Shown here one piece after another: positions 1 through 8,627 of a stretch of DNA of 64,000 nucleotides (position 1 is the stretch's first letter; each line of letters opens with the position of its first letter). The notes below the pieces were generated by a model. The model was not told where the DNA came from. It did no database searches and was given only the letters and a program-made list of their open reading frames with translations. A program made the translations under genes and the position numbers. This DNA is from Frateuria flava. GTDB lineage: Bacteria; Pseudomonadota; Gammaproteobacteria; Xanthomonadales; Rhodanobacteraceae. The DNA lies in contig NZ_JAGJRS010000014.1 in the NCBI RefSeq assembly GCF_017837635.1, forward strand, positions 1-64,000, read 5' to 3'.

Positions 1-21
1 GTTGGGTCGCACCTCCAGAAT

Positions 22-38
22 CCCGGGATCGCCCCGGG
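22..38. terminator. Possible hairpin downstream of the first gene
   Basis: Two CCCGGG blocks (22-27 and 33-38) separated by ATCGC can form a short GC hairpin just beyond the stop of the minus-strand gene that ends at 64. There is no T-run, so a terminator role is only suggested by position. The rest of 1-63 shows nothing recognisable. Confidence 0.25.
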
Positions 39-63
39 TGAACAACCTACTGAGAGATCACAG

Positions 64-1437
64 CTAGCCGGCGAGACGGTCCGTGCTGCCCCGTCCCCCG
101 TCCGGCCTTCGGCGCGGAGGGCGTGCACGGGCGCCGAGCCAGCGGGCGAACCAGTCACGGGCGAGCTTCGAGGCCATCTCCAGGGTCCCCGGCTCCTGGA
201 ACAGGTGGGTGGCCCCGGGCACGACGGCAAGCTCGTTCTTGCCCGAGATGCGTCGCAGCGCGGCGCGGTTGAGCGAAAGCAGCGTGCGGTCGGCGCCCGG
301 CGCGATCAGCAGGGTTGGCGCGGTGACGCGGGCCAGCGTGGCCGCGCCAGCGAGGTCCGGCCGGCCGCTGCGCGCCACGACTGCGGCGACGTCGCGGGGC
401 CGCTGCGCGGCCACCGCCAGTGCCGCGCCCGCCCCGGTGCCGGCGCCGAACAGGCCCAGCGGCAACTCGGCCAGCGCCGGATCGTGGTGCACCCTGGCCA
501 CCACCGCGGCGAGCCGGTCGGCCAGCGTGGCGATGTCGAAGGCGGCCGCGTGCGAAAGTTGCTCGTCGGGCGTCAGCAGATCGAGCAGCAACGTGCCCAT
601 GCCCGCGCGCTGCAGGTGCTGGGCCAGGAAGCGGTCGCGCGGGTTGCCGCGGTCGGCGCCGCTGCCGTGGGCGAAGATCACCAGCCCGCGCGCGTGCGGC
701 GGCATCGCCAGGTCGCCCGGCAGGCTCGCGTCGGGCAGGTCGAAGTGCATCGGTTCGGGCACCGGCAGTCCGGCCGCCGGCCGTGGCGGGGCCGACAGGC
801 ACTGCAGCACGTCCGCGTCGTCCACCGGCCGGAAGTCCCTGTAGAACGCGCCGACCGCGCGGAAACTGGCGGGCGCGTACAGGCAGACCACGTCGTCGGC
901 GACATCGTCCAGGCCTTCCAGGCTGTCCCGTGCCGCTACCGGCACGGCAGCCAGCAGCGCGGCCGGATGCTGCCGGCGCACCGCCTCCAGCGCGGCGCGC
1001 ATGGTGGCGCCGGTGGCCAGCCCGTCATCGACCACGATCACCACGCGGCCGGTGGGGTCCGCCAGTGCGCGGTGCGGGCTGTAGAGCGCTCGGCGCTTGC
1101 GGATCACCGCCAGCTGACGGGCGGCCTCGGCGCGCACGTAACCCATGCCCGCGCCGGCGACGGCGGAGCGTGCCGTCAGCTGGATGCGCCCCTGCTCGTC
1201 GACGGCACCGATGGCGAACTCGGGGTTGACCGGCGAGCCCAGCTTGCGCACCAGCACCACGTCCAGGTCGCCGTCGAGCGCATCGGCAACGATGCGTCCC
1301 ACCGGCACGCCGCCGCGAGGGATGGCGAGCACCAGCGGGTGCTGTCCGCGGTAGCTGGCCAAGGCCTCGGCCAGTTGCAGCCCGGCGTCGCGGCGGTCGG
1401 CGAAACGTCGGGATCCGGATGCCACAAAGCCCTTCAT
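64..1437 (-). CDS. Phosphoribosyltransferase / alpha-beta hydrolase fusion protein
   Basis: This is a two-domain protein of 457 aa. Residues about 5-225 form a type I phosphoribosyltransferase with the PRPP loop VVIVVDDGLATGAT (132-145). Residues about 245-445 form a dienelactone-hydrolase-like alpha/beta hydrolase. Such fusions are common beside universal stress genes; their substrates are not established. Start: an ATG further upstream (1476) exists, but the ATG at 1437 has GGAG 8 nt before it, so I use it. Oddity: the nucleophile elbow, usually GASTG in this family, reads GAGTG; the codon at 441-439 is GGC, giving Gly333 instead of Ser. The putative acid (in GADRTLL) and His (in PGATHLF) are kept. 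The hydrolase half is therefore probably not a normal serine hydrolase. The gene lies after dodecin and probably shares its FNR-type promoter. Confidence 0.85.
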   Translation of the reverse strand: MKGFVASGSRRFADRRDAGLQLAEALASYRGQHPLVLAIPRGGVPVGRIVADALDGDLDVVLVRKLGSPVNPEFAIGAVDEQGRIQLTARSAVAGAGMGYVRAEAARQLAVIRKRRALYSPHRALADPTGRVVIVVDDGLATGATMRAALEAVRRQHPAALLAAVPVAARDSLEGLDDVADDVVCLYAPASFRAVGAFYRDFRPVDDADVLQCLSAPPRPAAGLPVPEPMHFDLPDASLPGDLAMPPHARGLVIFAHGSGADRGNPRDRFLAQHLQRAGMGTLLLDLLTPDEQLSHAAAFDIATLADRLAAVVARVHHDPALAELPLGLFGAGTGAGAALAVAAQRPRDVAAVVARSGRPDLAGAATLARVTAPTLLIAPGADRTLLSLNRAALRRISGKNELAVVPGATHLFQEPGTLEMASKLARDWFARWLGARARPPRRRPDGGRGSTDRLAG

Positions 1438-1480
1438 GTTGGTATCTCCGGCCGCCGGCGCATTGGACGGCGGCAATCGC

Positions 1481-1684
1481 TCAACCGATCACGAAGCTGA
1501 CCCGCATGCACACACGCCAGGCGACGATCTTGCCGTCGGGTTCAGTGACCACCTTGGTCTCGCTGATCCACGCGCCCTTGATCCCGTCGAGCGTCTGGGC
1601 GGCCCGCTCCAGGCCCTCCCTGACGGCATCCTCGACGCTCTCGGGTGATTCGGAAATGATTTCGATGACCTTGGCGACGCTCAT
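1481..1684 (-). CDS. Dodecin family flavin-binding protein
   Basis: This 67-aa protein matches dodecin in length and pattern: an N-terminal VAKVIEI strand, the helix EDAVREGLERA, GAWISETKVV with the conserved Trp, and a C-terminal VRVSFVI strand. Dodecins form dodecameric shells that store or buffer riboflavin, FMN or lumichrome in the cytoplasm. GGAGG lies about 9 nt before the ATG. It is the first gene of a unit with the downstream phosphoribosyltransferase-hydrolase gene, and an FNR-type box sits 87 nt upstream of its start. A role in flavin protection during respiratory stress is inference from this context. Confidence 0.9.
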   Translation of the reverse strand: MSVAKVIEIISESPESVEDAVREGLERAAQTLDGIKGAWISETKVVTEPDGKIVAWRVCMRVSFVIG

Positions 1685-1743
1685 GGGGCTTGCCCTCCGG
1701 CTGGGTTCGCTGCGGTCCGGCCAGCCGGTTCCGCAGGTACCCC

Positions 1744-1784
1744 ACCCTAGGCCGCCAGGCGACCGCGGACTTGATCCCGATCAA
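1744..1784 (-). promoter_or_regulatory. FNR-type promoter for dodecin unit
   Basis: Perfect palindrome TTGATCCCGATCAA at 1771-1784. Reading on the minus strand, TAGGGT (1749-1744) follows after 21 nt, as expected for a -10 element in a class II FNR promoter. The box overlaps the osmC stop codon (1783-1781), so the upstream operon ends inside this promoter. Confidence 0.75.
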
Positions 1785-2272
1785 CCGGCGCAGTCGTGTC
1801 CCCGCCCTTGCCCGGCATGCTGGGACACGACCGTTCCGGCTGGATCGAGCACGCGCACGTCGACCTCGACGCCCTGGCGCACGCTGCCGGTGACCACGCA
1901 GAAGTCCTCGAACTGCGCCAGCACGCGATCGAGGTGTTCCAGCGACGCAGCCGCGTCGGCCAGTTGCAGGTCGACCTCGATGCGCGGCACGCGCCAGCGC
2001 TGGTCCACGTTGCGGGCGATGGTCGCGCGGGCTTTCGCGGTGATCGGCGCCGGCGTGTTGCCGAACTTGCGCAGCGCGAACAGCAGGCTCGCCGCCAGGC
2101 AGTTGGCGACCGCCGTGGCCAGCAGGCGCGAGGGGTTGGGGCCGTGGCCCTGCCCCAGCGGCGGCGGCTCGTCGGTGGCCAGTTCGGTTATCGCCGTGCC
2201 GTCGAAGCGCACGTTGAACTCGTAATCGCCCACCTGCGTCAGGCTGATCTCGACTGTCTGTGCCTCGCTCAC
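1781..2272 (-). CDS. OsmC/Ohr family peroxide-reductase-like protein
   Basis: The protein is 163 aa from the GTG at 2272, with the two family cysteines in VANCLAASLL (Cys58) and FEDFCVVTG (Cys125). OsmC/Ohr proteins reduce organic hydroperoxides, and some act on persulfide-type species, with these thiols. Start choice: GTG overlaps the stop of the upstream RND gene as GTGA and has a strong GGAGGAGAG ribosome site; the more distal ATG at 2314 lies inside the RND gene and has no such support. It is last in the sqr-DUF2892-DUF302-MFP-RND operon, which suggests detoxification of oxidised sulfur or peroxides. The exact substrate cannot be read from sequence. Confidence 0.85.
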   Translation of the reverse strand: MSEAQTVEISLTQVGDYEFNVRFDGTAITELATDEPPPLGQGHGPNPSRLLATAVANCLAASLLFALRKFGNTPAPITAKARATIARNVDQRWRVPRIEVDLQLADAAASLEHLDRVLAQFEDFCVVTGSVRQGVEVDVRVLDPAGTVVSQHAGQGRGHDCAG

Positions 2273-5200
2273 GTCAGCTCTCCTCCGATCGGCGGCGCCC
2301 GGTGCGCCAGCCATGCGTAGTACAGCAGCGGGATCACCAGCAGGGTGAGCACCGTGGACACCAGGATGCCGAAGATCAGCGACACCGCCAGGCCCTGGAA
2401 GATCGGGTCGTCGATGATGAAGAAGCCGCCGACCATCGCCGCCAGGCCGGTCAGCACGATCGGCTTGGCACGCACCGCCGCCGCCTCGACCACCGCCTCA
2501 CCCAGCGGCCGGCCGGCGGCCAGCGCGTGGTTGATGAAGTCGATCAGCAGGATCGAGTTGCGCACGATGATGCCGGCCAGCGCGATCATGCCGATCATCG
2601 AGGTGGCGGTGTACTGCGCGCCGACCAGCGCATGGCCGGGCATCACGCCGATCACGGTCAGCGGGATCGGCGCCATGATGATCAGCGGCACCAGGTAGCT
2701 CCTGAACTGGCCGACCACCAGCAGGTAGATCAGCAGCAGGCCGACCGAGTAGGCTAGGCCCATGTCGCGGAAGGTCTCGTAGGTGATCTGCCATTCGCCG
2801 TCCCACTTCACCGAGGGCGCGCTGGTGTCCGGCGGCTGCGCAATGAAGTGCTGGCCCAGCCGCGCACCGGCGACGTCGTGGTCGCGCAGGGTGCCGACCA
2901 GGCTGAACATGCCGTACAGCGGGCTGTCGGTGGCGCCGGCGTCGTCGCCGGTGACGTAGGCGTAGGGCAGCAGGTCCTTGTGGTAGATCGCCTGCTCCCA
3001 GCTGGCCGGGCGCACGCTCACCACTTCGGACAGCGGCACCAGCGCACCGTTGCGTGCGCGCACTTCCAGGGCCAGCAACTGCGCCAGCGACGCCTGGTCG
3101 CCGGCCGGCAGGCGCAGGCGCACCGGCACGGCGTAACGCGCGTTGCCGTCCATCAGGTAGGTGGCGTCCTCGCCGGAGAGCGCGGTGCGCAGGGCCTGCG
3201 CGATGCCGGCCTGGTCCAGGCCCAGCCGTGCGGCCCTCTCGCGGTCGACCACCATCACTTCGCGCGGCGCGGCGTCCTCCACGCTGGAATCGACGTCGAC
3301 CACGTCCGGGTTGTCCTTGAAGCGACGCTCCAGTGCGCGGGCCGTACGCCGTACCGTGTCGTAGTCCGGTCCGTAGACCTCAGCCACGATCGGCGCCAGT
3401 ACCGGCGGTCCCGGCGGTACCTCGACGACCTTCACCGAGGCGCCGTAGCGCGCGCCGATCTTCGCCAGCGCCGGACGAATGGCCAACGCGATGGCATGGC
3501 TTTGGCGGTCGCGCAGCGACTTGTCGACCAGATTCACCTGCAGGTCGCCGACGTTGGCGCCGCCGCGCAGGTAGTACTGGCGCACCAGCCCGTTGAAGGT
3601 GATCGGGGCGGCGGTGCCGGCGTAGCCCTGCCAGTTGGCCACTTCCGGCAGCGTGGCCACGGCCTGGGCCAGCTCGCCGAGCACGCGGTTGGTGCGCTCC
3701 AGCGTGCTGCCCTCGGGCATGTCCAGCACCACCTGGAACTCGGACTTGTTGTCGAACGGCAGCATCTTGAGGATCACCGCCTTGACCACCACCAGCCCGA
3801 CCGCGGCCAGTACCAGCACGCCCATCGCGGCGAACAGCAGGCGCCGACGCCGGCGTGCCTTCTCGCCGGCAATGAATGGTGTCATCACCCGCCCGAACAG
3901 GCGGTGCAGGCGGCTGTCGGACGGCGCGTGGCCGCCTCCGCCGCCGTGCCCGTGGTGGCCCAGCAGCTTGAGCGCCAGCCAGGGCGTGACGATCAGCGCC
4001 ACCGCCAGCGACAACAGCATGCCGGCCGAGGCGTTGATCGGGATCGGCCGCATGTACGGTCCCATCAGCCCCGACACGAATGCCATCGGCAGCAGCGCGG
4101 CGATCACCGTGAAGGTGGCCAGGATGGTCGGCCCGCCGACCTCGCTTACCGCCTCGGGAATCGCCTGGCGCAGCGTGCGGCCGCCCAGCGCCATGTGGCG
4201 GTGGATGTTCTCCACCACCACGATCGCATCGTCGACCAGGATGCCGATGGAGAAGATCAGCGCGAACAGCGACACGCGGTTCAGCGTGAAACCCATTGCC
4301 CAGGAGGCGAACAGGGTGAGCATGAGCGTAATGATCACCGCGGTGCCGACCACGATGGCCTCGCGCCAGCCCAGTGCGAACAGCACCAGCAACACCACCG
4401 AGCCGGTCGCGAAGATCAGCTTGTGGATCAGTTTGTCCGCCTTGTCGGTGGCGGTCTGGCCGTAGTCGCGGGTGACCGTGACGTGCACGTCGGCCGGGAT
4501 CGTCACGTTGCGCAGCGCGGCCAGTCGCGCGGTGATGGCGGTGGTGATGTCGGCGGCGTTGGCACCCGGCTTCTTGGCCACCGCCAGGGTCACGGCCGGC
4601 GCATGGCCGGATGGGCCGCCCTTGCTCGCCGGTGCGCCGAACCAGACGTAGCGGCTGGGCAGGTCCGCGCCGGCGTGGATGCGCGCCACGTCGGAGAGGA
4701 ACACCGGCTGGCCGTGCTTGAGGCCGATCACCAGGCTGGCGACGTCGCCGGCGTTGGCCAGGAAGGTGCCGGCGGTCACCGGCACGTCGCGGTCGCCGGC
4801 CACCCGGTCGCCGGCCTGGGTGACCACGTTCGCCGCCTTGAGTGCACCGGCCAGGTCGCCGACGGCCATGCCGTAGGCGGCCAGCCGCGCGGCGTCGAGC
4901 TCCACCACCACCGCGCGTGTCGGCGCGCCGAGGGTGTAGACATCGCGCGTACCGGGCACGCGCTTGAGGTCGGTCTCCAGCGTGTGCGCCACCTCGGCCA
5001 GGCGGGTGGGGTTCTGCGCCGGTGCGTCGCTCCACAAGGTCAGCGCCATCACCGGCACGTCGTCGATGCCCATCGGCCGGATCAGTGGCGGGCCGACGCC
5101 CAGCCCGGGCGGCACGAAGTCCTGGTTCTGGAACACCTGGTTGTACAGCCGCACGATCGCGGCCTGGCGGGGCACGCCGACTTCGAACTCGACCGTCAGC

Positions 5201-5493
5201 ACCGCCATGCCCGGCTGGCTCACCGAATAGACGTGCTTGACGCCCTCGATCTCGGAGAGCTTCTGTTCCAGCGGGAAGGCCACCAGGTTTTCCACGTCGC
5301 GCACGTCGGCGCCGGGGAACGGCACCATCACGTTGGCCATGGTCACGTCGATCTGCGGCTCTTCCTCGCGCGGGGTGATCGCCGCCGCGGCCAGCCCGAG
5401 CAGCAGCGCGGCCAGCGCCAGGATCGGGGTCAGCGGGGAGGCCTGGAAGGCGCGAGCGATGCGGCCGGAGAAGCCGAGCTTCGGCTCGCTCAT
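2269..5493 (-). CDS. RND family efflux transporter, inner-membrane pump
   Basis: At 1074 aa this has the normal length of an AcrB/MdtB-type proton-driven pump. A first membrane helix near residue 20 precedes a periplasmic porter domain starting PREEEPQIDVTMANVMVPFPGA. The TM4 proton-relay motif GILVDDAIVVVEN lies near residue 415, and a second porter/TM half ends at YYAWLAHR. The adjacent upstream gene encodes the membrane-fusion partner and overlaps by 4 nt. No outer-membrane channel gene is present, so a TolC-type channel from elsewhere is presumably used. Substrate is unknown. Its place behind sqr, DUF2892 and DUF302 suggests export linked to sulfide or electron-acceptor stress, but that is inference. 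Confidence 0.93.
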   Translation of the reverse strand: MSEPKLGFSGRIARAFQASPLTPILALAALLLGLAAAAITPREEEPQIDVTMANVMVPFPGADVRDVENLVAFPLEQKLSEIEGVKHVYSVSQPGMAVLTVEFEVGVPRQAAIVRLYNQVFQNQDFVPPGLGVGPPLIRPMGIDDVPVMALTLWSDAPAQNPTRLAEVAHTLETDLKRVPGTRDVYTLGAPTRAVVVELDAARLAAYGMAVGDLAGALKAANVVTQAGDRVAGDRDVPVTAGTFLANAGDVASLVIGLKHGQPVFLSDVARIHAGADLPSRYVWFGAPASKGGPSGHAPAVTLAVAKKPGANAADITTAITARLAALRNVTIPADVHVTVTRDYGQTATDKADKLIHKLIFATGSVVLLVLFALGWREAIVVGTAVIITLMLTLFASWAMGFTLNRVSLFALIFSIGILVDDAIVVVENIHRHMALGGRTLRQAIPEAVSEVGGPTILATFTVIAALLPMAFVSGLMGPYMRPIPINASAGMLLSLAVALIVTPWLALKLLGHHGHGGGGGHAPSDSRLHRLFGRVMTPFIAGEKARRRRRLLFAAMGVLVLAAVGLVVVKAVILKMLPFDNKSEFQVVLDMPEGSTLERTNRVLGELAQAVATLPEVANWQGYAGTAAPITFNGLVRQYYLRGGANVGDLQVNLVDKSLRDRQSHAIALAIRPALAKIGARYGASVKVVEVPPGPPVLAPIVAEVYGPDYDTVRRTARALERRFKDNPDVVDVDSSVEDAAPREVMVVDRERAARLGLDQAGIAQALRTALSGEDATYLMDGNARYAVPVRLRLPAGDQASLAQLLALEVRARNGALVPLSEVVSVRPASWEQAIYHKDLLPYAYVTGDDAGATDSPLYGMFSLVGTLRDHDVAGARLGQHFIAQPPDTSAPSVKWDGEWQITYETFRDMGLAYSVGLLLIYLLVVGQFRSYLVPLIIMAPIPLTVIGVMPGHALVGAQYTATSMIGMIALAGIIVRNSILLIDFINHALAAGRPLGEAVVEAAAVRAKPIVLTGLAAMVGGFFIIDDPIFQGLAVSLIFGILVSTVLTLLVIPLLYYAWLAHRAPPIGGELT

Positions 5494-6566
5494 GGCGCCG
5501 CCTCGCCGCGATGCGCACCGATCCAGCGTGCCGTCGCGGCCGGATCGAGCGCGATGCGCTCGCCGTCGTCCAGGCCTGCCAGCACCTCGACCGCATCGCC
5601 ATAGCGGGCACCGGTGCGTACCTGGCGCAGCTGCGGCGCGCCCTGCCCCACTACGTACACGCCCTGCAGCTCGCCCCGCTGCACCAGCGCCGAGGCCGGC
5701 ACCAGCAGGCGCCGCTCGCGCCCGACCGCAAAGGCGACCTTGGCGGTCATGCCCGGGTACAGGCCGGTGTCGTCGCCGGGCAGCTCCAGCCGCACGCTGA
5801 AGGTGTGCGTATCCGGATCGGCGTAGGGAAACACCGTCACCTTCGTGGCCACCACGCGACGTGCGCCATTGGCCAGCAGCACCTCGGCGTGGTTGAAGCG
5901 GCGGATTGCGTCGACCGCGCTCTGTGGCACCTGCACGGTGACGCGCAGGTCCTTGAGCGAGACGCCGGCCATCAGCGGCTGGCCCGGCTGCACCGATTCG
6001 CCGACCTGCACGAAGCGGCGCGTGACGATGCCGGCGTAAGGCGCGCGCACCACGGTGTAGTCCAGTTGCTGGCCGACCTCGCGCATCTGCGCCTGCGCGG
6101 CCTGCAAGGCGGCCCTCGCAGCGTCGCGTCGGGCGCGCTCCTGGTCCAGCTGCTGGCGCGCGACCAGGCCGCGCTCGGCGATCGCCGCAACGCGCCGGTA
6201 CGACGCTTCCGCCTCGTCATAGGCCGCCTGCGCCGCGGCGATCTGCGCCTGCGCGCGGTTGCGTGCGGACCTCTGTTCGACATCGGTGAAACGCACGATC
6301 ACCGCGCCCTCGGGCACGGTGTCATTGACGTCGTAGGGCAGCTCGACCACGCGCCCGGCGGTCTGCGCCGACACGGTGGCCTGGTTGACCGCCTCGACCA
6401 CGCCGTCCCAGGCCTGCTCGCGCGGAGCCTCCTGCAGGCGCACGACGCGGCTGGCCAGGTCGGGCGGCGCGGAGGTGGCGCGCGGCTCCGGCGGCTCGCC
6501 GCTCCGGCAGCCGGCCAGCAGCACGAGCGCCAGGACCAGTACCGGCCATGGTCGGAGCTTGCGCAT
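5490..6566 (-). CDS. RND efflux periplasmic adaptor (membrane fusion) lipoprotein
   Basis: This 358-aa HlyD/AcrA-type adaptor begins MRKLRPW with a lipoprotein signal ending in the lipobox LLAGC (Cys near residue 20). A barrel-sandwich half (TVSAQTAGRVVELPYDVNDTV) is followed by a coiled-coil hairpin (about 95-165, rich in Ala/Gln/Arg), the second lipoyl half (VVRAPYAGIVTRRFVQVGESV) and a C-terminal beta-barrel and proximal domain. Start: the ATG at 6566 overlaps the stop of the DUF302 gene by one base; the frame stays open upstream but reads through that gene. The stop overlaps the pump start by 4 nt, so the two are translationally coupled. Confidence 0.92.
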   Translation of the reverse strand: MRKLRPWPVLVLALVLLAGCRSGEPPEPRATSAPPDLASRVVRLQEAPREQAWDGVVEAVNQATVSAQTAGRVVELPYDVNDTVPEGAVIVRFTDVEQRSARNRAQAQIAAAQAAYDEAEASYRRVAAIAERGLVARQQLDQERARRDAARAALQAAQAQMREVGQQLDYTVVRAPYAGIVTRRFVQVGESVQPGQPLMAGVSLKDLRVTVQVPQSAVDAIRRFNHAEVLLANGARRVVATKVTVFPYADPDTHTFSVRLELPGDDTGLYPGMTAKVAFAVGRERRLLVPASALVQRGELQGVYVVGQGAPQLRQVRTGARYGDAVEVLAGLDDGERIALDPAATARWIGAHRGEAAP

Positions 6567-6949
6567 CAGCGGGCCTCGTCGATCATCCGGCGCATCTGCG
6601 CCTGGACCTCGTTGGCCACCGGCTGCAGCGCGGGATCGTCCGACAGCATGCCCAGCAGATGGTCCGGCTCGATCATGCCGATGCGGGTCCGCCCCTCCTC
6701 GGTGTAGACCGAGATGCGGCAGGGCAGCGCCATGTTCAGGCGCATGTCCGTGGCCATCACCGTCGCCGCCTGCCGCGGATTGCACACCTCGAACACCTTG
6801 CACTCGCGCTCGAACGGCACGCCCTTGCCGCGCAGCGTGGCGCCGATGTCGTGCACGTGCAGCACGCCGAAGCCATTGCGGCGTACGGCGGCATCCAGGT
6901 CCTCGGCGGCCTGGGCGAAGGGCTTTGCGGTTTCGGTGATGTAGTACAC
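6566..6949 (-). CDS. DUF302 domain protein
   Basis: The protein is 127 aa and its core resembles DUF302: an N-terminal YYITETAKPFAQAAEDLDAAVRRNGFGVLHVHDIG, then ECKVFEVCNPRQA and the closing segment ALPCRISVYTEEGRTRIGMI. DUF302 proteins are small alpha/beta proteins of unknown biochemical role, often found with sulfide oxidation and rhodanese genes. Three cysteines (in ECKVFEVC and LPCR) could bind metal or form persulfides, but this is not shown. The gene is sandwiched between the DUF2892 and adaptor genes in one operon. Confidence 0.85.
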   Translation of the reverse strand: MYYITETAKPFAQAAEDLDAAVRRNGFGVLHVHDIGATLRGKGVPFERECKVFEVCNPRQAATVMATDMRLNMALPCRISVYTEEGRTRIGMIEPDHLLGMLSDDPALQPVANEVQAQMRRMIDEAR

Positions 6950-6983
6950 GGCGGTTGCCTCGTGGTTCGGCGGGAAGGCGGGG

Positions 6984-7190
6984 TCAGCGGGGGAAGGCGC
7001 AGCCGGGCTTGAAGCCGAGCCCCTTGAGGATCATCGCCAGCGGACAGACGCCCGTGAACGAGGACTGCAGCAGGTTGGCGCCGACGAATACGGCCAGCCA
7101 CAGCCACGCCGGCGACACCCACCAGCCAAGGGCGACGGACAACAGCACCACGCTTCCGGCAAAGCCGAATACGACACGATCGATGTTCAT
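6984..7190 (-). CDS. DUF2892 (YgaP-like) inner-membrane protein
   Basis: This 68-aa protein has two membrane helices (VVFGFAGSVVLLSVALGW and LWLAVFVGANLLQSSF) followed by the family signature FTGVCPLAMILKGLGFKPGC. DUF2892 is the membrane part of YgaP-type rhodanese proteins and is frequently encoded beside sulfide oxidoreductases and BigR-type regulators. Its start overlaps the sqr stop as ATGA, so translation is coupled. The cysteines in CPL and GC may handle sulfane sulfur; this is a family-based suggestion. Confidence 0.88.
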   Translation of the reverse strand: MNIDRVVFGFAGSVVLLSVALGWWVSPAWLWLAVFVGANLLQSSFTGVCPLAMILKGLGFKPGCAFPR

Positions 7191-8488
7191 GGAAGATCTC
7201 CCTGGGAGGGTTTGACGGACGGCTTGAGCCGCTCGATGCCGAGCAGCTTGAGCACGTATTTCTCGTAGACCGGCTCGGTGTTGCCGGTGCGGATCTTGTG
7301 CAGGTAGTACTTCTCGAAGGCGAGCTTGGCCAGGTGTACCCACTTGCCCTCCCTCGCCCAGGTGACGTTGCGCGGCGGGATCTGCGGCAGCGCCACGAAC
7401 GCCGCGCCGGTGCCGCCCATGTCGGCCAGGCACACCGCGTTCCAGGTGGCGCGCGCATCGGCCTGGCGACCGGCGATCTCCTCGCGCAGGTTGTGCGCGA
7501 TGGCGGTCACCATCGACTCGATCATGAAGCCGGTCTTGGGGGCGCCGGTGGGCACCGGGGTGGCCTCCACCGGCGGGATCGCCACGCACACGCCGGCCGC
7601 GAAAATGTTGCGGAAACGCGGGTTGCGCTGGTGCTCGTCGATGAGGATGAAGCCGCGCGGGTTGGTCAAGCCCTCGATCCCGCGCACTGCGTTCACGCCG
7701 GTGAAGGCCGGCAGCAGCATCGCGTAGGCGAACGGCAGCTCGCTCTCGCCCACCGCCGCGCCCTTGGCGTCGACCTCCTGCAGCCGCAGCTTGCCGGCCT
7801 CGGCGCCCAGCACCTTCGCGCTGGTGACCCACTTGATGTCGCGCTGGCGCAGCTCGTGTTCCAGCAGGCTCTTCGAGTCGCCTACGCCACCCAGGCCCAT
7901 GTGGCCGATGTACGGTTCGGGCGTGACGTAGGTGATCGGCACGCGATCTCGGAGCTTGCGCTTGCGCAGGTCAGTGTCGAGCAGGAAGGCGAATTCGTAG
8001 GCCGGGCCAAAGCAGCTGGCGCCCGCCGCCGCACCGACCACGACCGGACCGGGCGCGTCGAGGAACGCCTGGTAGGCGTCCCAGGCGCGCTGGGCGTGGT
8101 CGGCGGTGCAGATCGATTGCGTATGGCCGTCCGGCCCCAGCCCCGGCACCTCGCCGAAGGCCAGCCGCGGGCCGGTCGCGATCACCAGGTAGTCGTAGTC
8201 CAGCACCTGACCGTCACGCAGTCGCACGCGGCTCTCGGCTGCCATCACCTTCTCCGCCGGTACCTCGACGAAGCGGATGCCGTGGTGCGCCATCGGCTCG
8301 CCGATCGGGAAGCCAATGTCCTCGCGCCTGCGCGAGCCCAGCGCCAGCCACGGGTTGGACGGGGTGAAGCTGAAGCGCGGCCCGTCCCCTATCAGGGTGA
8401 CGGCGTGTTCCTTGCCGAGCGCGGCGCGAATTTCGTAGGCCGCGGCAGTGCCGCCCAGTCCCGCGCCCAGAACGATGATGCTGGCCAT
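7187..8488 (-). CDS. sqr: Sulfide:quinone oxidoreductase
   Basis: This 433-aa flavoprotein oxidises sulfide to sulfane sulfur and passes electrons to the quinone pool at the membrane. It begins with an FAD-binding fold (IIVLGAGLGGTAAAYEI) and has ATGP near 105. Cysteines fall at 127 (SICTAD), 159 (GASCFGPAYE) and 353 (AVCLADMG), close to the three redox cysteines of characterised type I enzymes; a fourth is at 301. A C-terminal amphipathic region (AKLAFEKYYLHKIRTGN) fits membrane association. The ATG at 8488 is preceded by GGAG; the open frame upstream is promoter DNA. It heads a six-gene operon and is divergent from a BigR-like repressor. Confidence 0.92.
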   Translation of the reverse strand: MASIIVLGAGLGGTAAAYEIRAALGKEHAVTLIGDGPRFSFTPSNPWLALGSRRREDIGFPIGEPMAHHGIRFVEVPAEKVMAAESRVRLRDGQVLDYDYLVIATGPRLAFGEVPGLGPDGHTQSICTADHAQRAWDAYQAFLDAPGPVVVGAAAGASCFGPAYEFAFLLDTDLRKRKLRDRVPITYVTPEPYIGHMGLGGVGDSKSLLEHELRQRDIKWVTSAKVLGAEAGKLRLQEVDAKGAAVGESELPFAYAMLLPAFTGVNAVRGIEGLTNPRGFILIDEHQRNPRFRNIFAAGVCVAIPPVEATPVPTGAPKTGFMIESMVTAIAHNLREEIAGRQADARATWNAVCLADMGGTGAAFVALPQIPPRNVTWAREGKWVHLAKLAFEKYYLHKIRTGNTEPVYEKYVLKLLGIERLKPSVKPSQGDLP

Positions 8489-8516
8489 ATCGGTCGCTCC
8501 TGGTGGATGCCTCGGC

Positions 8517-8557
8517 AGGTTGCGCCAGCCTGTCCGGCGTCGGTTGACCGGCATCAA
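8517..8557 (-). promoter_or_regulatory. FNR-type promoter for the sqr operon
   Basis: Box TTGACCGGCATCAA at 8544-8557, with CAACCT (8522-8517) 21 nt downstream on the minus strand as a possible -10. It lies 56 nt before the sqr start and next to the ATTAGC-N4-GCTAAT operator, so activation by an Fnr-type protein and repression by the divergent ArsR protein may combine. Confidence 0.65.
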
Positions 8558-8568
8558 CCCCGAGTTAC

Positions 8569-8584
8569 ATTAGCAGTAGCTAAT
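8569..8584. promoter_or_regulatory. Putative operator of the BigR/SqrR-like repressor
   Basis: Perfect inverted repeat ATTAGC-AGTA-GCTAAT in an AT-rich patch (8563-8616) that stands out from the GC-rich surroundings. A further GCTAAT half-site lies at 8595-8600. ArsR-family sulfur sensors of the BigR type bind AT-rich palindromes between their own gene and the sulfide oxidation operon, which is the position here. Confidence 0.65.
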
Positions 8585-8627
8585 ATTCAATAAAGCTAAT
8601 ATCCAATGCTGCTAAAGTCAACCCGCC

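Noticed and set aside
2848-5604. Long open frame (about 918 codons) on the plus strand opposite the RND pump
   Set aside because: It is a GC-rich antisense frame with Arg/His/Gln-rich, domain-free translation; the minus strand encodes a complete RND transporter. Similar antisense frames opposite xfp, treY, treZ, treS and glgE were rejected for the same reason.
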